From contig NC_030684.2 of NCBI RefSeq assembly GCF_000004195.4, forward strand, positions 106,779,929 to 106,843,928: a DNA stretch of 64,000 nucleotides, in the 5' to 3' direction. The notes under the pieces are model-generated. The model made no database searches. It saw nothing but the letters and a program-made list of their open reading frames with translations, and had not been told where the DNA came from. Position 1 is the stretch's first letter, and each line of letters opens with the position of its first letter. The position numbers and the translations under genes are program-made. This DNA comes from Xenopus tropicalis (Eukaryota; Chordata; Amphibia; Anura; Pipidae). Shown here piece by piece: positions 46,970 through 59,768 of the stretch.

Positions 46970-48315
46970 AAGGTCAAAAATTCAAGCAAATACTTTTCCC
47001 ATTTTGTTTGTATGCATCAACCCTAGAACATGCATGAATGTTCAGATCCTAAATTTCATAAAAATATTCTTTTTTAGTAGTATGTGCTATTGGGTAATCC
47101 TAAATAGAAAATTTCCATTTTAAGAATTAAGGGCCGCCTTCTGGGATCATAGGATTCACAGTGCACACATACATGCTAGGTCACAGCCTTTTGCTCCCAC
47201 ACCACTTCCTGTTACAGTTAGAGCTGCATTATTTCTGGTCATGTGATCTCTGAGGGAGCACACAGCCCATCACTAAATGGTGGATCAAGGGAAAGGATGT
47301 AAAATGGCAATATATACTTATATATATATATATATATATTCCAGTTTGGCAAGATTCTATAATAGGTCCCATAACATAATATAAATATAACATAACATAA
47401 TAAATAACATATCAAATAAATAATCATAACAAATAAACAAATTATCTGTTGGTTAAGTATTCATTCAGGGGGTATAGTTTTCCTTTAATTCACACAGTGC
47501 CTTTGAATAGAATCCAATAGGACCAGGTGTTTTCTCAATCTTGGACAGATACTGAAACTCTTATTTTGTAGGGTAATTTTCAGTGATGTAAATAGGTTGG
47601 ACCAAGTATGTCCCTACAATAATGCTTTAAGCGTTATATTAAGTGTTATATTCCCCATTAGCATCACAACCTAGACTTATTATGTATGTATTTAACCATC
47701 TAATACTTCTACTGATCATATAAAGGAGTAAGACCCTTCCCTGAATACGCCTGCCTGCGTGTAAATCTGAATGCGAAGAATAAAACCAACCACCGCTGTA
47801 AAGTCTGGAAATAATTATTTCAGAAAGTTTATGGAGAATACATTAACACATGCAGGGAAACACCAACGCAAATGGAAATTGTCCTCATTGAGCCAGCCTT
47901 TCGTGCTCCAAGCTGATCTATTCAGTCTGTGCAGAGCATAAACAGCCATTCTGTGGGAAAGACACATACTATTTAAGTCATTAGAAAGGTAAAATGAACC
48001 TGTAACCCATTATGCTCTTTTCTTGCCCAGCAACAGGCAAATATTTATCTATGCAATCTACAGTGAGGGTTGGTTTCTCATGCACAAGTATTTGTGCCTA
48101 GCATGCCTGCTACCAATGAATTTTATAATCCCCCCATGATGTTGGGGAACCGTTAGAACAGCAATTAGAAACATTAGGGTCCACAGGGACTGTATTACCA
48201 TAGTTCAAGGTGCTGTTTTGTGTGGGGCACTGTGATCACCCTAAATACAGTAAAATTCCCTCTTCCAACAGAAAATATTCAGAAACATTGCTGAGAATGG
48301 AAACACTAAACTGAT
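46970..48315. other. Non-coding; no clear element
   Basis: Featureless apart from a short TA tract near 47318-47338. Confidence 0.5.
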
Positions 48316-48319
48316 TATT

Positions 48320-48751
48320 TCTGAAATGCTCCAGCAGAATCCTGCATTGAAATCCCTTTTTCAAAAACAGATATTTTTTTTTTTATATTTCATTTTGCAG
48401 AACAGAACAATGTTCAGCGGAACAATGGGAATGGAGCAAGATCCCACTAGATATCAGAATAGCACTCAGTAGTAAGAAATCCAAGTCCGGCTTGGGACTC
48501 CTCCAGTTACATGGGAGTAGGAGAAACAATAGGTTACCTGCAGTTCCAACGTGTATCCCTGGCTCCTTCTGAAAGCTAAGACTCAGGCACAATTCACTGA
48601 GATAGCTGCCTACACACCAATATTACAACTAGAAAATACATTTGTTGGTTGGAGAATAACATTTTAAACTGCAGAGTGAATTTGCTATTGCTATGTAAAC
48701 AGAGTAATTTAGAAATTAAAAGAACACCATAAAAATCATGACAGTATCCCT
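48320..48751. mobile_element. T2-like MITE, 'CTCCAGCAG' family, internally deleted
   Basis: ATGCTCCAGCAGAATCCTGC at the left and AATCATGACAGTATCCCTTTAA at the right, TTAA at 48752-48755. It lacks about 150 bp of the interior present in 37790-38312. Confidence 0.75.
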
Positions 48752-49439
48752 TTAACATAATTGACAACGCTTATATTACATCTTGGTTTTCATGATAGTT
48801 CTCCTTTAATTAAAACAGCTTTGGTCCTCAAAGCCAATTCTTTGACTTAATTTGGATCCCCTGAGAAAAATGTTTAAACACTGCTGTAGTTGACCCTGCC
48901 TTTTACCCAGAGTATAGACATAAAGAAGGGCAGACAGAGTTGTGGAATGTTAAGCTAAAACCAAGCAAAATTCTGGAGTTTCAAGTTACACTGTTTATAT
49001 GCCAGAGCTACAAATGACTGCTATATACGGAGAATTTTTCAATCTGCAATTTCAGTTTAATTTTAGGAGGAAAACCAGCATGACTGCCGCAAGCCCAAAT
49101 GCCCTTGGCTAAACTTTGGCCAGACATAAAAACACAAGCCTGGAGTAAGTGGGAAAATCTTTATGTCTGAAAGTGTAACAAACAAAATTTCTGTAACATT
49201 ACTGGAGTACGGGCCTTGAGGAAAGGTTTATTTTATTGCTTGCTAAACACTACAGTGGCTACAGGCACACATGGTGGCGCAAAATACAAATGGCGGGAAA
49301 ACAGGCATTACACAATAGTGTGCCATCATCCCTCTTGCTCTTTTGTACTCTTGGGAGTAGTAATTTTGGACACGACAGGGCTGCAGATTATTTGATTCTT
49401 TATTTTCCTAATGCGGACATATTTTGCTGCACTGTTACA

Positions 49440-49560
49440 TAAATTATACATCATTCACATCAGTCCCAGCCCCTGTGGAGGTATTCACCCAGTTGGATCT
49501 TGATAAAAATGGTCCTGCTCTAACATTCCTGTATGTTTTTAGAGTGTAAGGAGAAACCCA
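49440..49560 (-). repeat. SINE tail fragment (minus strand)
   Basis: ATTATACATCATTCACATCA followed by GTCCCAGCCCCTGTGGAG, then TGTAAGGAGAAACCCAAAGA, resemble the same blocks as 52523-52760, a frog SINE in reverse. Confidence 0.5.
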
Positions 49561-50443
49561 AAGAAACCAAAATAACAATAATACTGGGTAGGGATTAAGA
49601 TATTCAGCTTCTTACTGGTCCTCCTTTCTCTCTCCTGGTAAAAGACTGCTGCCCAATGACAATCAAAGACAAATCTATGGGAGTTAGTAATCCAAAAAAA
49701 TCAAGTTTGCATTTTATCTCAATTCAAAGAAAAAATATGAATACTTATCTAATATCTCCAAGTCATTGTGCACGGTCACTAGAAAATAAACTGTGCAAGT
49801 GAAAGCCAGAGAGGTTCTATAGTCATTGGAATTGCCCGAGCAATTTCATTTATTTATTTTTTCAGTTCATTTATACAAAATTTTCAGCTTCATTGAAGAT
49901 GAACTGAACAATGTGATTCTTGCTTGTCATTTCTAAAATAAGCTAGCGTTCAAGGGAAAAAACTGCAAAAAGGGGCTTGTGTTCTTTTTGCATGTTTTTT
50001 TCCCATACTCGCTTTTTTTCCCCTTGATCTCAAATTTTGATAAATCAGCCTCTAAGGGTCCCCAATACATACAAATTCTCTATGGAGATATGTAAATATC
50101 CTGCAAAGCTCCATTGGTTATGCTATGCTGATTTTCCTTTTTTCTCAAACTTTTCTCTATTTAACTTAAATTAAGTGGATCCACTAGAAATGCCTTTTGA
50201 TGGAGAAGAGACGTCCTCATTGTTTCCCAGAAGTCATTTTGCCTATGAAAAGGTCAGTGCTTCCATCTGCAGCAGACTTTAGCTCATGGCACACCTAGTG
50301 TTCTGACAATCATGAGAGTCAAAATGTCCTCACCTGCCCGCAGCTACCTTCCATATAAAACAAGCTGCCCATGGCAGAAGCTGGGACTGACAGGCAGGGA
50401 TCACTCAGGAGCAACAATCCTAAACAAGAGAACTGCTGCTTAA

Positions 50444-50975
50444 GGGCGAAGACACACAGAGCTACTTAGTAACAGCTACTTTTCACAGCTACTAAACACC
50501 AGAAAATACCCTGCCATAGACAATACTAAAGCTGGCCATACACGTGGCGATCTGACGATGTTTTGTGCAACCATCGGTCGCACGAAACATCGTCAGATCC
50601 GCCACACACCATTCAGGGCTGAATTGGCAGGTAAGGAGGTAGAAACAACAGGATTTCTACCTCCTTCTGCCGATTCAGCGCTAAAGGGAGATTTTGGTCA
50701 GACGCCTTCTATGGCGCCCGTTCAAAATTTTCAAACTGGTCCGATCGGCGAGTCGGCCGATATCAGCAGCTTCCTGCGATATCGGTCGACTCGCTGACAT
50801 ACCATACACGCACCGAATATCGTACGAAACGAGGTTTTGTACGATATTATCGGTGCGTGTATGGCCACCTTAAGAATTGCCTCTGCTAAAACACATGTAG
50901 ATAATATTAGCAGTAAATGATAGCATTGTCTATTTTTGTAGCTGTGACAACTAGTAGCTCCATGTGTCTTCACCC
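50444..50975. mobile_element. MITE with a nested second MITE
   Basis: TTAA (50440-50443) precedes GGGCGAAGACACACAGAGCT; the right end is AGCTCCATGTGTCTTCACCC, an inverted match. The arms continue (TAGTAACAGCTACTTTT; TTTTTGTAGCTGTGACAACT and similar). The inner element occupies 50530-50869. Confidence 0.8.
50530..50869. mobile_element. MITE, 'GGCCATACACG' family, complete
   Basis: Ends AGCTGGCCATACACGTGGCG and GTGCGTGTATGGCCACC are inverted, with TTAA on the right (50870-50873) and CTAA on the left. The interior repeats CGATCTGACGATGTTT and its complement, and ACGAAACATCGTCAGATC. Related to 4401-4640. Confidence 0.8.
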
Positions 50976-51264
50976 TAACATAACGTCCCAGTGAGTTTGG
51001 ATATTTGACGGCAAGTCAAAGCAAATAAAATCTCTTGCACACCTGCATTGTCAAAAAAAAGCAGTTTGTTAAGCGTGAAGCTAGATTCAGCATTTTATCC
51101 AACTTACAAATGCTAACAATGAAATGGGATCCTTCACAATGAGCATATTTTCTGGAGCTACCAGTCCCATGAAATTCAATCCCTTTAAGCCTCAGTCTTT
51201 TTGTGGAAAGCTCACCACTTACCTACTTACAGATATATTATCTATTGTGCAGATGTGCATTTAA

Positions 51265-52084
51265 AAGGGATTCTTTCATAGGAAAACATGTTTTTCTTAA
51301 ATCAAATTCATCAGTAAATCTCGCTCCTGCAGAATCCTGAACTAGAATCTGATTTTCATAAGAGCAATTTTTTATACTTAATTTTGAAATTTGATGGGGA
51401 GCTATACATGTTCTTAGTTTTTCAGGTACCCCCAGCCATTTGACTTCTGCTCTGATAAACTTCAGTCACTCTTTACTGCTAAGCTACAAGTTGGCGTGAT
51501 ATCGCCCCCTTCACCCCCCCCCCCCCCCCAACTAGCCTAACAGCGGAAGAATGGGAAGGTAACCAGATAATAGCTCCCTAAGACCCATGCTTCTTAAAGT
51601 AAAAGTAACACTAAAAAATTTTAAGTACAAAAAATCTATTCTACCCTGTCCCAATATTTGCCCTATTCTGCAAACCATTTATTATTTTGAATGCTTTAGT
51701 ACAAAATACCTGTTAAAACTTGGCTTCCGGTCATCTGAAGAAAGGCGATAGGGCGATGCAGGGGAAGCAGCCACTATGCGGCGATCAATTGATCGATCCT
51801 AGCCTGACTCCTTCCTATACAGAAGCAAGGCTAGACTCGATCAATTGATCGCCGCATAGTGGCTGCTTCCCCCGATACTTCCCCTGCAGGTATTTTGTAC
51901 TAAAGCATTCAAAATAATAAATGGTTTGTAGGATACAGCAAATATTGGGACAGGGTAGAATAGATTTTTTTGTACTTAAAAAATACATGTATTGGTTCAA
52001 GAAGAAAATTCTAAATGATCTGCAATGTATACAGTGTAATTTACTAATAAAACACTATACCATAAAAATCATGACAGAATTGTT
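51265..52084. mobile_element. T2-like MITE, 'CTCCAGCAG' family, with nested fold-back
   Basis: TTAA (51261-51264) precedes AGGGATTCTTTCATAGGAAA; the right end is AAAATCATGACAGAATTG before TTAA (52085-52088). Interior AAGCTACAAGTTGGCGTGAT and a 16-C run at 51514-51529. The fold-back at 51598-51979 interrupts it. Confidence 0.75.
51598..51979. mobile_element. Fold-back MITE with about 90-bp arms
   Basis: TTAA (51594-51597) precedes AGTAAAAGTAACACTAAAAA. Left arm AGTACAAAAAATCTATTCTA then CCCTGTCCCAATATTTG is mirrored by CAAATATTGGGACAGGG then TAGAATAGATTTTTTTGTAC. A smaller inner inverted pair (CAGCCACTATGCGGCGATCA and TGATCGCCGCATAGTGGCTG) makes the centre. The right terminus seems clipped. 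Confidence 0.75.
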
Positions 52085-52522
52085 TTAAGAACTGTGCAAA
52101 TCCCCATTTTTAGTAGAGGTTATCCTGTTTTGCTCATGAAGCATTCAAAGAGATGCACTCTATTGCTTTATTAATTATAACTTTATTATAGCTTTATTAA
52201 GCACACTATTAGCCCAACTGATTTGCATACACTAACAAAAAAATCCAATAAGAAAAAAAAAAATTACAGCCTACTCAGTATTCATTAAGAGCTGGCTGGT
52301 AAATACAGAAAGCTAGCAAAATGCCACCATCTGGATATTTTAAAGGCTATTCGTTAAGAGATGAGTAGATATCAATCAACACCTAAAAACTGATCTTTAG
52401 GGAGCAACTCTCCTTCCCTGCTCCACATCAAATTCAACTTCTATCACAAGAGGGAATACATTGGTCTTGCCATCACAGTACATTCAAAATGAATTTGATT
52501 AAATAAGGGTTGTTTTTTTTGT

Positions 52523-52760
52523 TTTTTTATTAGTATAATTTATTTAGATAGTGCCAACATTTTCTGCGTTATTTTACAGAGATTATACATAATCCTATCA
52601 GTCCCTATCCCAATGGACTTTATAATCTAAAGTATTAACACAATTTTATCAAGAGCCAATTAACGTGACTGTATGTTTCTGGAGCATGGGAGGAAAACTG
52701 AAGTACCAGGAAAACCCCACCTGCATGGCAAAAACATACAAAACTCATCTAGTCCTGGTT
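52523..52760 (-). repeat. SINE, minus strand, 3' part
   Basis: On the minus strand, GATTATAAAGTCCATTGGGA, GGGACTGATAGGATT, and GTTGGCACTATCTAAATAAA reproduce the frog SINE tail. Upstream (higher coordinates) the ATGGGAGGAAAACTGAAGTA and GGAAAACCCCACCTGCATGG blocks belong to the same repeat. The tRNA head is not visible. Confidence 0.6.
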
Positions 52761-52768
52761 AAAATCAA

Positions 52769-53020
52769 ACTTAAAGGAGAACTACAGCCTAAAAATAAAT
52801 AAGGCTGTATTTTGGAAACTGAATTTACTGTACCAGGCCAGAGGCTCAGGAGCAATAATCTAGCTCTTTAAAGTTGTCCACAAGAGCTCCATATCTTGAA
52901 TATTGTAAAGCCATTGTCTGATTGTCAGTGACACTGCACATGCATAGCTAGTTAAGAAGCCCAAAACATAGTGTGTGGCATTTCTAGACTTTTTTTTTTA
53001 GTTCTCCTTCTTGACTGCAG
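52769..53020. mobile_element. T2-like MITE
   Basis: TTAA then AGGAGAACTACAGCC at the left and TTTTAGTTCTCCTTC at the right are inverted, T2-type ends. CAGTGACACTGCACATGCAT inside resembles a block at 36019-36040 (CAGTGACACTGCACATTTTA). Confidence 0.65.
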
Positions 53021-56000
53021 TGCAGCAAAGCAGCAATCCTAGCTACTGTCCCAGTGTAGCCACCCTTCCCCAAACTTTTCCCCCAAAAGAACCAAAGAGG
53101 CAATGTAAATTAATTACTCATGGACGGGTTGCCCTAGATCCAGTTCTCCCTTGTTGCATTTCCCAAGAAAAAAAAAATACAAATAAGACATTATCTATCT
53201 TACATGACTTATTTAGTTGCCAAGAACAAAGGGTGATGCCCACAATCTAAATCTACGAAAAACAAGGAAATGCCTGCCAGAAGTGTTGGACTGACAGAAC
53301 TACCTAACCAAAGATGACCAAACCTGGAAGATCCAATCATAAGAAATAACCAAATACATTTAAAATATAAGAAATTACACTTAAGGTTCTATGGGCTTGT
53401 TTAAAAGCAATTGGTCATAGGACAGAGAGAGTCACATGATGTCCATTCTTTAATTATTACCAAGCAGCAAATACTATTGTAAGTATGGGAAAAGTTCTTT
53501 TAGCCAGACACCACAGGGCTAGATACTTATTTCTGGTAGGTCTCCTCCAAGTACAGAACAATTAACAATGAAGACAAAGAAACCCCATGTGCTAAAGAAT
53601 GTCTGAGTCATATTTTGTTTTCTGGGTCAGTAAATAAAGGAGCTGCATGTGATTAGAATTCAGTATTTCCAGACAAAAGACTATAACCTAACATGACTGT
53701 GGCACCATAATGTCCATCCTCATGTGTATGCAGCACTTAACGTCAATATATAATCAGGACTCTTTATTCACATTTAGAGCAAAAAAGGGGCATTCTTTCT
53801 AGAACTCATTTTACTTTATTGTAACACTTATTGTAAAGCACGGCGTAACTTGCTGGTGCAATATAAAACAGGGGGTTCTGATATTTTTTTTCTCCCAGGA
53901 GAGCAAAAGGACTGGTGAATCAGCTTTGCAACCCATCCCTTGGTGAATAAACAAACATGCAATCACCTCATTTAGAAAGCTTTTTTTTATTGTAGGAGGA
54001 AATTTTACATTATCAAAAACGATCACGAAGACTCATTTTAGGGTCTCAACCCACAGGTAAAACCTAGACTGACTGGTCATGCTTCCTGCCAGTTCATTTC
54101 CCCGGTGCAACAGCTTCTATATCAGCAGCAGAAGAGATTACTGTGTGCATCATCCAGAGTATCTATAGCACGCACTCATAATTTGCAACACACCCTCTAT
54201 TGCATTAAAATATATCCTTCTAACAAATATTTTAATTATACACCCTTTCTTAAGAATGAAAAATAAATGTAAAACTTAACCCCAAACTTTTCTCCTCTCT
54301 AAGGGAGAGCATTTGATTAAAACGGACCATATGGCAGATGACCTTCCCGTAATTCAAAGCTTTCAAAGCTTTCTAGATAATGGCTTTCCGAATAATGGAT
54401 CCCAATACCTGTATTTTATCACATTAGAACCACATCAGGTTTGAACACTGCAAGGGCCATTAAAAGTAAAGGATAGTAGTATACAATAGGCAACAGAATC
54501 CTTATCTGCATTGTTATCAATTAAGCCCATAAATGCAGTTAAAAAAAAAAAAAATAATATTTCCACACCGTGTGATTCCTGATATAATAAAATTCCTAAG
54601 CTTATTAAATATTACAAATAACTCCCCAAATATGAATAAAATTATATCCAGGGCTTTCATGCAAAAATCAATAAACGTACAGTTTTAATCAACTAAAAAT
54701 CCAAATAATGTTGAGAGAAAGATTTTATTCATAAATGAAAAGTAATCAGTATAAACCATAAACAAAGAAAAAAACAGTAATCAGTAAAGATGAAAAATGT
54801 ATTAGCAGCACTAGCAGAATGCGGTCTACACTTATAATATGCTATTGCTCATATTTATTTATATAAAAGCAGTTTCTTAATATCAAAACATCTCAAGCCA
54901 ACCATTAAATTGCTATTAAAACCTACAATCCACATCAGTAATAGTTAAACCACCTTAAGTGCGACTTGCAATGGAAAGGAGCATGGAAAGTTCAGTGTTA
55001 TTAAATGTGGCCTGTGTGTTGGCTAGGGGTATGGGTAACAGAACAAACGTTTTATTAAGAAAGGCTACATGAGTGCAGCTTCATCATTCCAAGATCAACA
55101 GGATTTTTCAACTCTGTATATCTGCAAAGCAGCAATAACACATACTTCTCTGGCAAACTATTACAGAGACATGATCTTTAGAAATCATTATTCTGGTGAT
55201 TGTATGAAATAGATTTTGGCTTTGAATAGAGTGCAAAGATTGGGTGTTACAAGGAGAGGTGCCCAATGGGGCCCTAATGTTACTGCCTGATTCTTGGCCT
55301 GTGTTAATCAGACAACCCAGTGGCCTCAACTCCCTTCTATGTCTGCAACGAAAGCCACCGAGTCGGTCACAAGAGGGAACAGAGGCCAGAGGATCGGCTT
55401 ATTAGCAGGCATCATCTGGCAGTAGCCTAAATGCAAGCCCAGTATAAATCTGCCTCCTCCTGGCTTTAATTTTCTTTTAATATACAAGACAGCTCTGTCA
55501 CAACAAGCCACAAATTCAGATAAATAAAACATTTATATAATGTCTGAAATGTTAACAAAAATGAACAAAGAAATGCTCTAAGCAAATAAACCATGCCCTC
55601 TTAGTTGCTCTAAACACAAGCGGTGCTTTCTATCGAGAGACAACCCAGAACCCTTCCAGACACACGCCCATGCAATGTAACCCATACATTCAGCCCTAAG
55701 ATTACTCCTCAGTTTCCAAAACTAATATGTATGAGAGCCGACAATCACCACTTCAGTCTTGGTTTTCATCGGTGGCCTAGAACCAGAGCAGTGGGCCACA
55801 ATATTTTATATTCCACAACATGTATGGTACATAAATTAAGCATAAGTATTTTAAATAATAAGTTTCAAATTATAATAGAATTATCTGCATAATGTAATGG
55901 ACTGTGATCATCAAAGGTATTTCAGAAGAGAGAAAAAAATGTGCATTGTCCCAAGTTATACTCACCCACAAGCAGAACACTGTGCCCCATTTAATATTTA

Positions 56001-56860
56001 GACATATGGGTAGCAGCAGAGGGTGGCCACAAGCTAAAACAACCTTGTGCTAACCCAACAACAGGAAAGAGAAGTTGCAGCCATTATGACTTTTTAGAAT
56101 CACATTGTAGAATTTATAGTTCAACAGCGAATCACTAGATCTGAAATCCCTTTTGCACGAGAAAGTAAAGTTAGTGAACTCAACCTGTACCATTCTAGCT
56201 ATGCAACAGATCTCATTCTGCACTGAAACTTAACTTTGGTCAGTATGAACACCACCAATTGGAACTTCCAACTAAATGTATAGTTCAGTTATATCAGGGG
56301 TTTTGAAGCAAAAAGAGAGTGTAGGTATGATATATTGACTGGGGATGGGCAACTGGTTAAAAATAAAAGTACCCACTGAAACTTTTCCATTTGTAAGATG
56401 AAAAGTTTAGACAATGTCAGGGTAGAAATCTAAAGCAATACTATTCAATATACAAAATATATAATGTAATAAAACAGGTGCTAAAGTGTACTGGTACCAT
56501 TACCCAGAGCCACCAATTGGGTCTTTGATATCAGTTTCAGTATACTGATTAAATCTAATTGCTGATTATTAGCTAAAGGTAACTCCACTGGTACCATCTA
56601 TATTAGTAAATTAGCCTCACAATGTTCCTTTATAGGAATGCATAGATTTATCCATCAGCAACAATTTCTAAATATTTCTTGTGTACTGAATAGAACTGCC
56701 ATACCTGCTTTTAGATGATGTTACTAGATGGGGTTCTCTTTGATGATCACTGATCCAGCTTTGCATCTCACTAGTCTGTGCAAAAGACCATTACCGACTC
56801 TAGGGAATAAAACAAGGCGATGCTCAATTAACCGACCCAGCTTCCTTTGGCACATTTGCA
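53021..56860. other. Non-coding; one MITE remnant
   Basis: A remnant of the 'ACAGGTAT' family lies at about 54310-54414 (ATAATGGATCCCAATACCTG). Otherwise no exon, element or RNA gene is supported in nearly 4 kb. Confidence 0.5.
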
Positions 56861-56864
56861 TATA

Positions 56865-57345
56865 CAGTGGTTCTCCAAAGTTTGTGAACCCTTTAACATT
56901 TTCTATATTTTTAAATGAATGACCTAAAACATCATCTGAAGTCCTAAAAGTAGATGAAGAAAACCTAGTTAAACAAATGAAACAAAAAATATTATACTTG
57001 GTTGTGTATTTATTGAACATCCAATAACATATCTGTAAGTGAATAATTAGGATGAAATCAGATTCTGGTGTTTTCAGTCAATGGGATGACAATCAGGTGT
57101 GAATGAGGGACCCTGTTTTATTCAAAGAACAGGGATCCAGAAAAATCTGACCACACATACACAACACAACACATTTGTGGATATGTATCATGGCTCAAAC
57201 AAAGGTGTTTAAGGACCTGATAAAAAGTTGTTGATGCCCATAAAGCTGGAAAAGGTTACAAGACTGTCTTCTAAAGAGTTTGGACTCCACCAGCAGTCAG
57301 ACAGATTGTGTACAAACTTCCAATCAACCAAATTATCCAGTTAGC
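56865..57345 (+). mobile_element. Tc1-like transposon, 5' half
   Basis: GTTCTCCAAAGTTTGTGAAC begins a typical noncoding end, leading to ATGGCTCAAACAAAGGTGTT at about 57191 and GATGCCCATAAAGCTGGAAA then AAGAGTTTGGACTCCACCAG, matching the N-terminal DNA-binding part of Tc1-like transposases (KEFGLHQ-type pattern). Stops and indels break the frame; the catalytic half is missing. Confidence 0.8.
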
Positions 57346-57397
57346 TTGACCACATAGCCCACTGTACATTAGTTTGTCAGACAAAGTGAAATACTAA

Positions 57398-57575
57398 GGC
57401 CAGTGCCACATGGGGCAGATTCAGAGCATACGCAAGCAGTTTCATGCCGAATTTTGCACAGTGTGCCTGCACTGGGGCCAACACAGCGACTCCAGGTTTA
57501 GGCACAGCAATAGGCTTTTTGAGCATAGGGGGTGGATACTTTGCCTGTGGAGAATCTGCCCTGTGTGGCATTGGC
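57398..57575. mobile_element. MITE, 'GCCACATGGGGCAGATTC' family
   Basis: GGCCAGTGCCACATGGGGCA with GATTC at the left and GAATCTGCCCTGTGTGGCAT at the right are inverted ends. Short and noncoding. A possible relative (GCACGGGGGCAGATTCTTGG) is near 28645. Confidence 0.65.
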
Positions 57576-57954
57576 TTATGAGCATCCTAATTTGGCCTTG
57601 CTTGGTTGGCAACATGGTCAGTAAATCAGATATTTTAATGTTTGGCCTGCTTTCCAGAGATTAACAGTGTATTGAAACTAATTGGGCAGATAAACTTTAA
57701 ATTATGCAAATCCTGTTTTATTTGAATTTTTCTATAATTTTTTTATGAATCAAATCCAATTTACCATTTAGTAAAAAAAGACCAAGAAGAATTCGGGTGT
57801 ATGAGACCTGTTGGACTTTTCCAGTTCAGGTCCCACTTAGAGGTTCTACCATTGCTCAAGGGGCTCTCAGCTCACAAGATTACAGATATTGCAAAACAGA
57901 GATGTATAAATCCTTCAGCCATAGAATATCTCAGAGATCAAATATGATTTCCTC

Positions 57955-58010
57955 CCTCAAGTTGAGGAAGGGCTTACTACTGTCCTGAAACGTCTGATCC
58001 TGCTTTGTGT
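57955..58010 (+). ncRNA. Hammerhead-ribozyme-like core (candidate)
   Basis: TTGAGGA (57962-57968) is followed by AGGGC, a loop, GTCCT (57982-57986) and GAAAC (57987-57991). This is the order of the hammerhead core, CUGANGA, stem II, GAAA, with one change (T for C) at the first core base. Penelope-like elements are known to carry such ribozymes. Stems I and III were not resolved, so activity is unproven. Confidence 0.35.
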
Positions 58011-59330
58011 CTTGAGCACCACAAGATTGGGAGCACCCGATTGCAAATAATACAGGTATTATCATTTTTATGTCGACATACACTGGTGATGGAAGAAGCC
58101 AGTTTCTATACCTGTTATCCCTAAATAATTTCAATATTATTATACAATATAACAACCTTCCACCTTCTCAACACTATGATGTGCACGTGCACTCATAACC
58201 TGTCTACTAGGGAAGCATACTGAGCATTAACTGTGGCCCAGATGAGAAGGGATCCATATGAGAAATCTAAAGACGTGGTTGAAGTGGGGCAAGGGGGAGG
58301 TCCGAAGAACAGGGTTGCATGGGAACTGACACAGTAGCACTGTGCTATAATAACATGCTTTGCTTGCTCTTTAAAGTTTATATTGTTACTTTGTACTTGG
58401 AGATAATCCAGAGTAACAACCAATAGCAAAAGAGTCAGAGAACCAGCCAATTAACTTTTGAACATTTAAAAGTAAAATGCAACCAATGTTATTTCATGCA
58501 GCTGCACAATCATTTTCAGGTGTGGACACCCAACATGTTCTGAAGTTTCTGTCAGGCAAATCTTCTGCCCACACAAGACAAAATGGAAAAGTGCCAAAGA
58601 ACTGAGAATGCTGCAGATGTAGGTGTTAGAAGAAAAATAATCTGAAAAAAATGGAAATGTTTTAACCATTACAATGCTGGAATTCTGACTAGCTCTAAAT
58701 AATTAATTAGACAAGACCGAAAATGCTGAAAAGCAATGCAAATAATAATGAGAATATGAAATGCTGAGACTCTGGGAAAAGGCAAGCACAGAATCAGATC
58801 CTCTCAGTGTCTCAGCTAATAAATAATGTATGATGAAGGCTATGTAAAACACAGAGCGTTATCTCCTTGAAGAAGACAGGAAGCATAAAAAGCTTTCCAT
58901 TAGGATTTCATGGGAGACCATTTATAAAATAAATGGTTCAAATTAACTACCGGTTATTCATTAAGAATGTATTTTAAATGAGCCACCATTCACTAGAAAT
59001 AATATATCACCTAAAAGCAAAAATAAAATTCATGCCCCCAGAAAGCCACAGAAATCCACAAAATTATTTGGGTATTCTACAGCCGGTTAAAAAGATTGTG
59101 TATCTCCAGCGCTGTACTGTAAGAGGCCCTATTCATGCACTATAAAACCAATGACTTTTAGTTAAACTTCTAATTAAATTTTTGATAATCTTTTTTCTTG
59201 ATGAATAGAAGTATCAAAATCACAAGCATTTCTGAGTGATTCCAGACTTTTGAACCCTAGTATACATGCATTATTTTCTTTTCTACCACTTTTGATATAA
59301 TTGATATAAGCTCAGTTCCCCACAACTGCA
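58011..59330. other. Non-coding; no clear element
   Basis: No ORF, RNA gene or repeat recognised. Confidence 0.5.
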
Positions 59331-59354
59331 TCTCATCCTGCATTTGGGGTGTGC

Positions 59355-59475
59355 ACTTTTACCACTAATGAAGGGAGTAAGAGGCCCGTGAAATGTTTGG
59401 CGTTTTGTGCACTCCGCAATAAATGTTTTTGGAGGTATTTTGTACACCACTTAAGTTGCTTGCGTGCGTTCTTTA
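59355..59475 (+). mobile_element. Possible Penelope-type 3' end, degraded
   Basis: CTAATGAAGGG (from 59365), then GAGGCCCGTGAAATG, CAATAAATG and TTTTTGGAGGTATTTTGTAC resemble the end region of Penelope-like elements, including a much decayed hammerhead-like order. It lies about 300 bp before the coding remnant at 59766 and belongs to a different subfamily from the end at 60545-60655. Confidence 0.4.
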
Positions 59476-59705
59476 TATTTTGCTTCGCGATTTTGGCACC
59501 TGGAACCAGGCACTTCTGAAAAGACTGCACAAACAGACAACTAACACCAAACTGTTTAAAAGGAAACCATGGGCGTATGGCCTTCTGGTAACTGATCCCT
59601 AGCCGCATCTGAACCCCAACCATCTTTTGAAACAAAAGGTGTCGATATCATTAAAGGTATAATAATAAAAAAAAAAAAATTATATTATATTTTATATACA
59701 CATAC

Positions 59706-59706
59706 A

Positions 59707-59754
<48 letters not shown>
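59706..59754. repeat. (TA)n microsatellite with interruptions
   Basis: TA units with one C interruption, preceded by an A-run and TTATA-rich sequence from 59662; it abuts the Penelope-like remnant. Confidence 0.9.
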
Positions 59755-59768
59755 GCGTAACACAATAT

